Source: Candidatus Woesearchaeota archaeon (GTDB lineage Archaea > Nanobdellota > Nanobdellia > Woesearchaeales > UBA11576). Taken from it: a stretch of DNA of 5,463 nt. Below the pieces are notes generated by a model, which worked only from the letters and a program-made list of their open reading frames with translations, made no database searches and was not told the origin of the DNA. The translations under genes were made by a program, and so were the position numbers. Positions 4,760 to 5,463 of this stretch are shown piece by piece. The stretch covers positions 1-5,463 of the forward strand of contig JACRKM010000039.1 of assembly GCA_016219765.1 (NCBI GenBank), in the 5' to 3' direction. Each line of letters begins with the position of its first letter. The first letter of the stretch is position 1.

Positions 4760-5463
4760 ATGTTTTCAAAGATCAGAGAAGTTATCGCAAAGCGGCTGGA
4801 AATGCTTCGGCATCTCGCAGTGCACGGAAAAGAACATAAGCCGGATTTACGGCGCGTGTCGCTTGCAGAGTTTCGTCGTCTTCGTGCGAAAAAGGAACGG
4901 CAACGCGAGGCGCGCTTAGGGCTCAAACACTACTTGCTTCTGGCAGGCATCAGGGTTGATTCTCACAAAGTCTCAAAGATAATATTCAACATCTGCGTTG
5001 CGCTCAATCTGCTGTATTCGTTCTATCTTATCTATAATTTCTCCACATCCCTTGGCTACACGCTCGCGTACGTCATGGTCATCATGGCAATCGTGTGGTT
5101 CCTCCTCTTCTTCATTGTGCTGTTTCTCTTGTTTCTCGGATTCCACTTAATCCTGGACCTTAAGATCATGCATCGCCAGGTTACTATAGAAGAGGTGCTT
5201 CCTGATTATCTTCAGTTAGTGTCGGCAAACATTCGTGCTGGTGTGCCCATCGATCAGGCAATGTGGCTTGCAGTGCGTCCACGCTTTGGTATACTCGCAA
5301 AGGAAATCGAACATGTAGCAAAGCAGACAATGAGCGGCATAGACCTGGAGATGGCTCTGCAAGAATTCGGCAACAAATATAATTCTGCAGTTCTGCGCCG
5401 ATCTATTAGTCTTTTGATCGAAGGAATGCATGCTGGAGGAGAAGTCGGCGATCTTCTTAACAA
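4760..5463 (+). CDS. Second T2SSF (GspF/TadB-like) platform protein, 3' truncated by the window
   Basis: Translation from ATG 4760 is open to the right edge (234 codons seen). Residues 1-70 are a basic cytoplasmic segment (RRLRAKKERQREAR at 39-52). Membrane helices lie at about 72-93 and 100-133. The T2SSF domain begins near 146, with VLPDYLQLVSANIRAG (146-161), GVPIDQAMWLAV (161-172), MSGIDLEMALQEFG (191-204) and MHAGGEVGDLL (223-233), the same glycine-turn pattern as the preceding gene; the C-terminal helices are outside the window. GGTG (4752-4755) is a weak Shine-Dalgarno site. TTG codons at 4703 and 4706 are in frame but poor alternatives. Two unlike one-domain platform proteins after one ATPase suggest a TadB/TadC-like heteromeric platform. 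The first TadB- or TadC-like label cannot be assigned securely to either gene. Confidence 0.9.
   Translation, partial: MFSKIREVIAKRLEMLRHLAVHGKEHKPDLRRVSLAEFRRLRAKKERQREARLGLKHYLLLAGIRVDSHKVSKIIFNICVALNLLYSFYLIYNFSTSLGYTLAYVMVIMAIVWFLLFFIVLFLLFLGFHLILDLKIMHRQVTIEEVLPDYLQLVSANIRAGVPIDQAMWLAVRPRFGILAKEIEHVAKQTMSGIDLEMALQEFGNKYNSAVLRRSISLLIEGMHAGGEVGDLLN

Noticed and set aside
1..5463. tRNA, rRNA or transposon remains
   Set aside because: The spacers are short and I saw no cloverleaf arms with a T-loop signature, no rRNA-like stretch, and no transposase motif or terminal inverted repeats.

Overview
The window looks archaeal, most likely from a DPANN-type lineage (Woesearchaeota or a relative). 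This rests on three things: an ATPase gene and platform genes of the archaeal type IV filament kind, TATA-box-like promoters with an extended Shine-Dalgarno site complementary to the archaeal 16S 3' end, and a winged-helix/coiled-coil protein of a kind I associate with such genomes. The lineage is an inference; no marker gene in the window fixes it. All five supported genes lie on the + strand.

Layout. Positions 2-667 hold a 5'-truncated membrane protein of the DUF1461/TIGR01906 family, the family of bacterial lipoprotein intramolecular transacylase (Lit). A bulged hairpin with a T-run follows its stop and probably ends that unit. Positions 668-839 form a busy leader: a 13-bp duplication carrying a TATA-like box, a possible 18-codon leader ORF containing a second hairpin, and a duplicated start region. 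Positions 840-2144 encode a 434-residue winged-helix plus coiled-coil protein with a very basic tail. After a short spacer with a hairpin and a strong extended Shine-Dalgarno site, 2214-3794 encodes a complete GspE/PilB/TadA/ArlI-type secretion ATPase. At 3836-4648 and from 4760 past the right edge lie two separate single-domain T2SSF (TadB/TadC-like) platform proteins.

The last three genes would together form the cytoplasmic motor and inner-membrane platform of a type IV filament (pilus-like) machine: the ATPase turns in the cytoplasm against the paired platform subunits, which lift pilins out of the membrane. An ATPase followed by two one-domain platform genes resembles Tad and archaeal Epd-like pili more than the archaellum or the single two-domain PilC arrangement. 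No pilin or prepilin peptidase is in the window. The coiled-coil protein upstream is of unknown function; its position suggests a regulator or structural accessory of the machine.

The most unusual feature is not a gene: short tandem duplications with a unit of about 12-14 bp, each of different sequence, occur at nearly every gene junction (698-723, 826-851, 3791-3829, 4711-4736) and in frame inside coding DNA (1464-1487). One of them, three copies long, begins on the last codon and stop of the ATPase gene and supplies ATG and stop codons in all three frames just before a gene that lacks a Shine-Dalgarno site.
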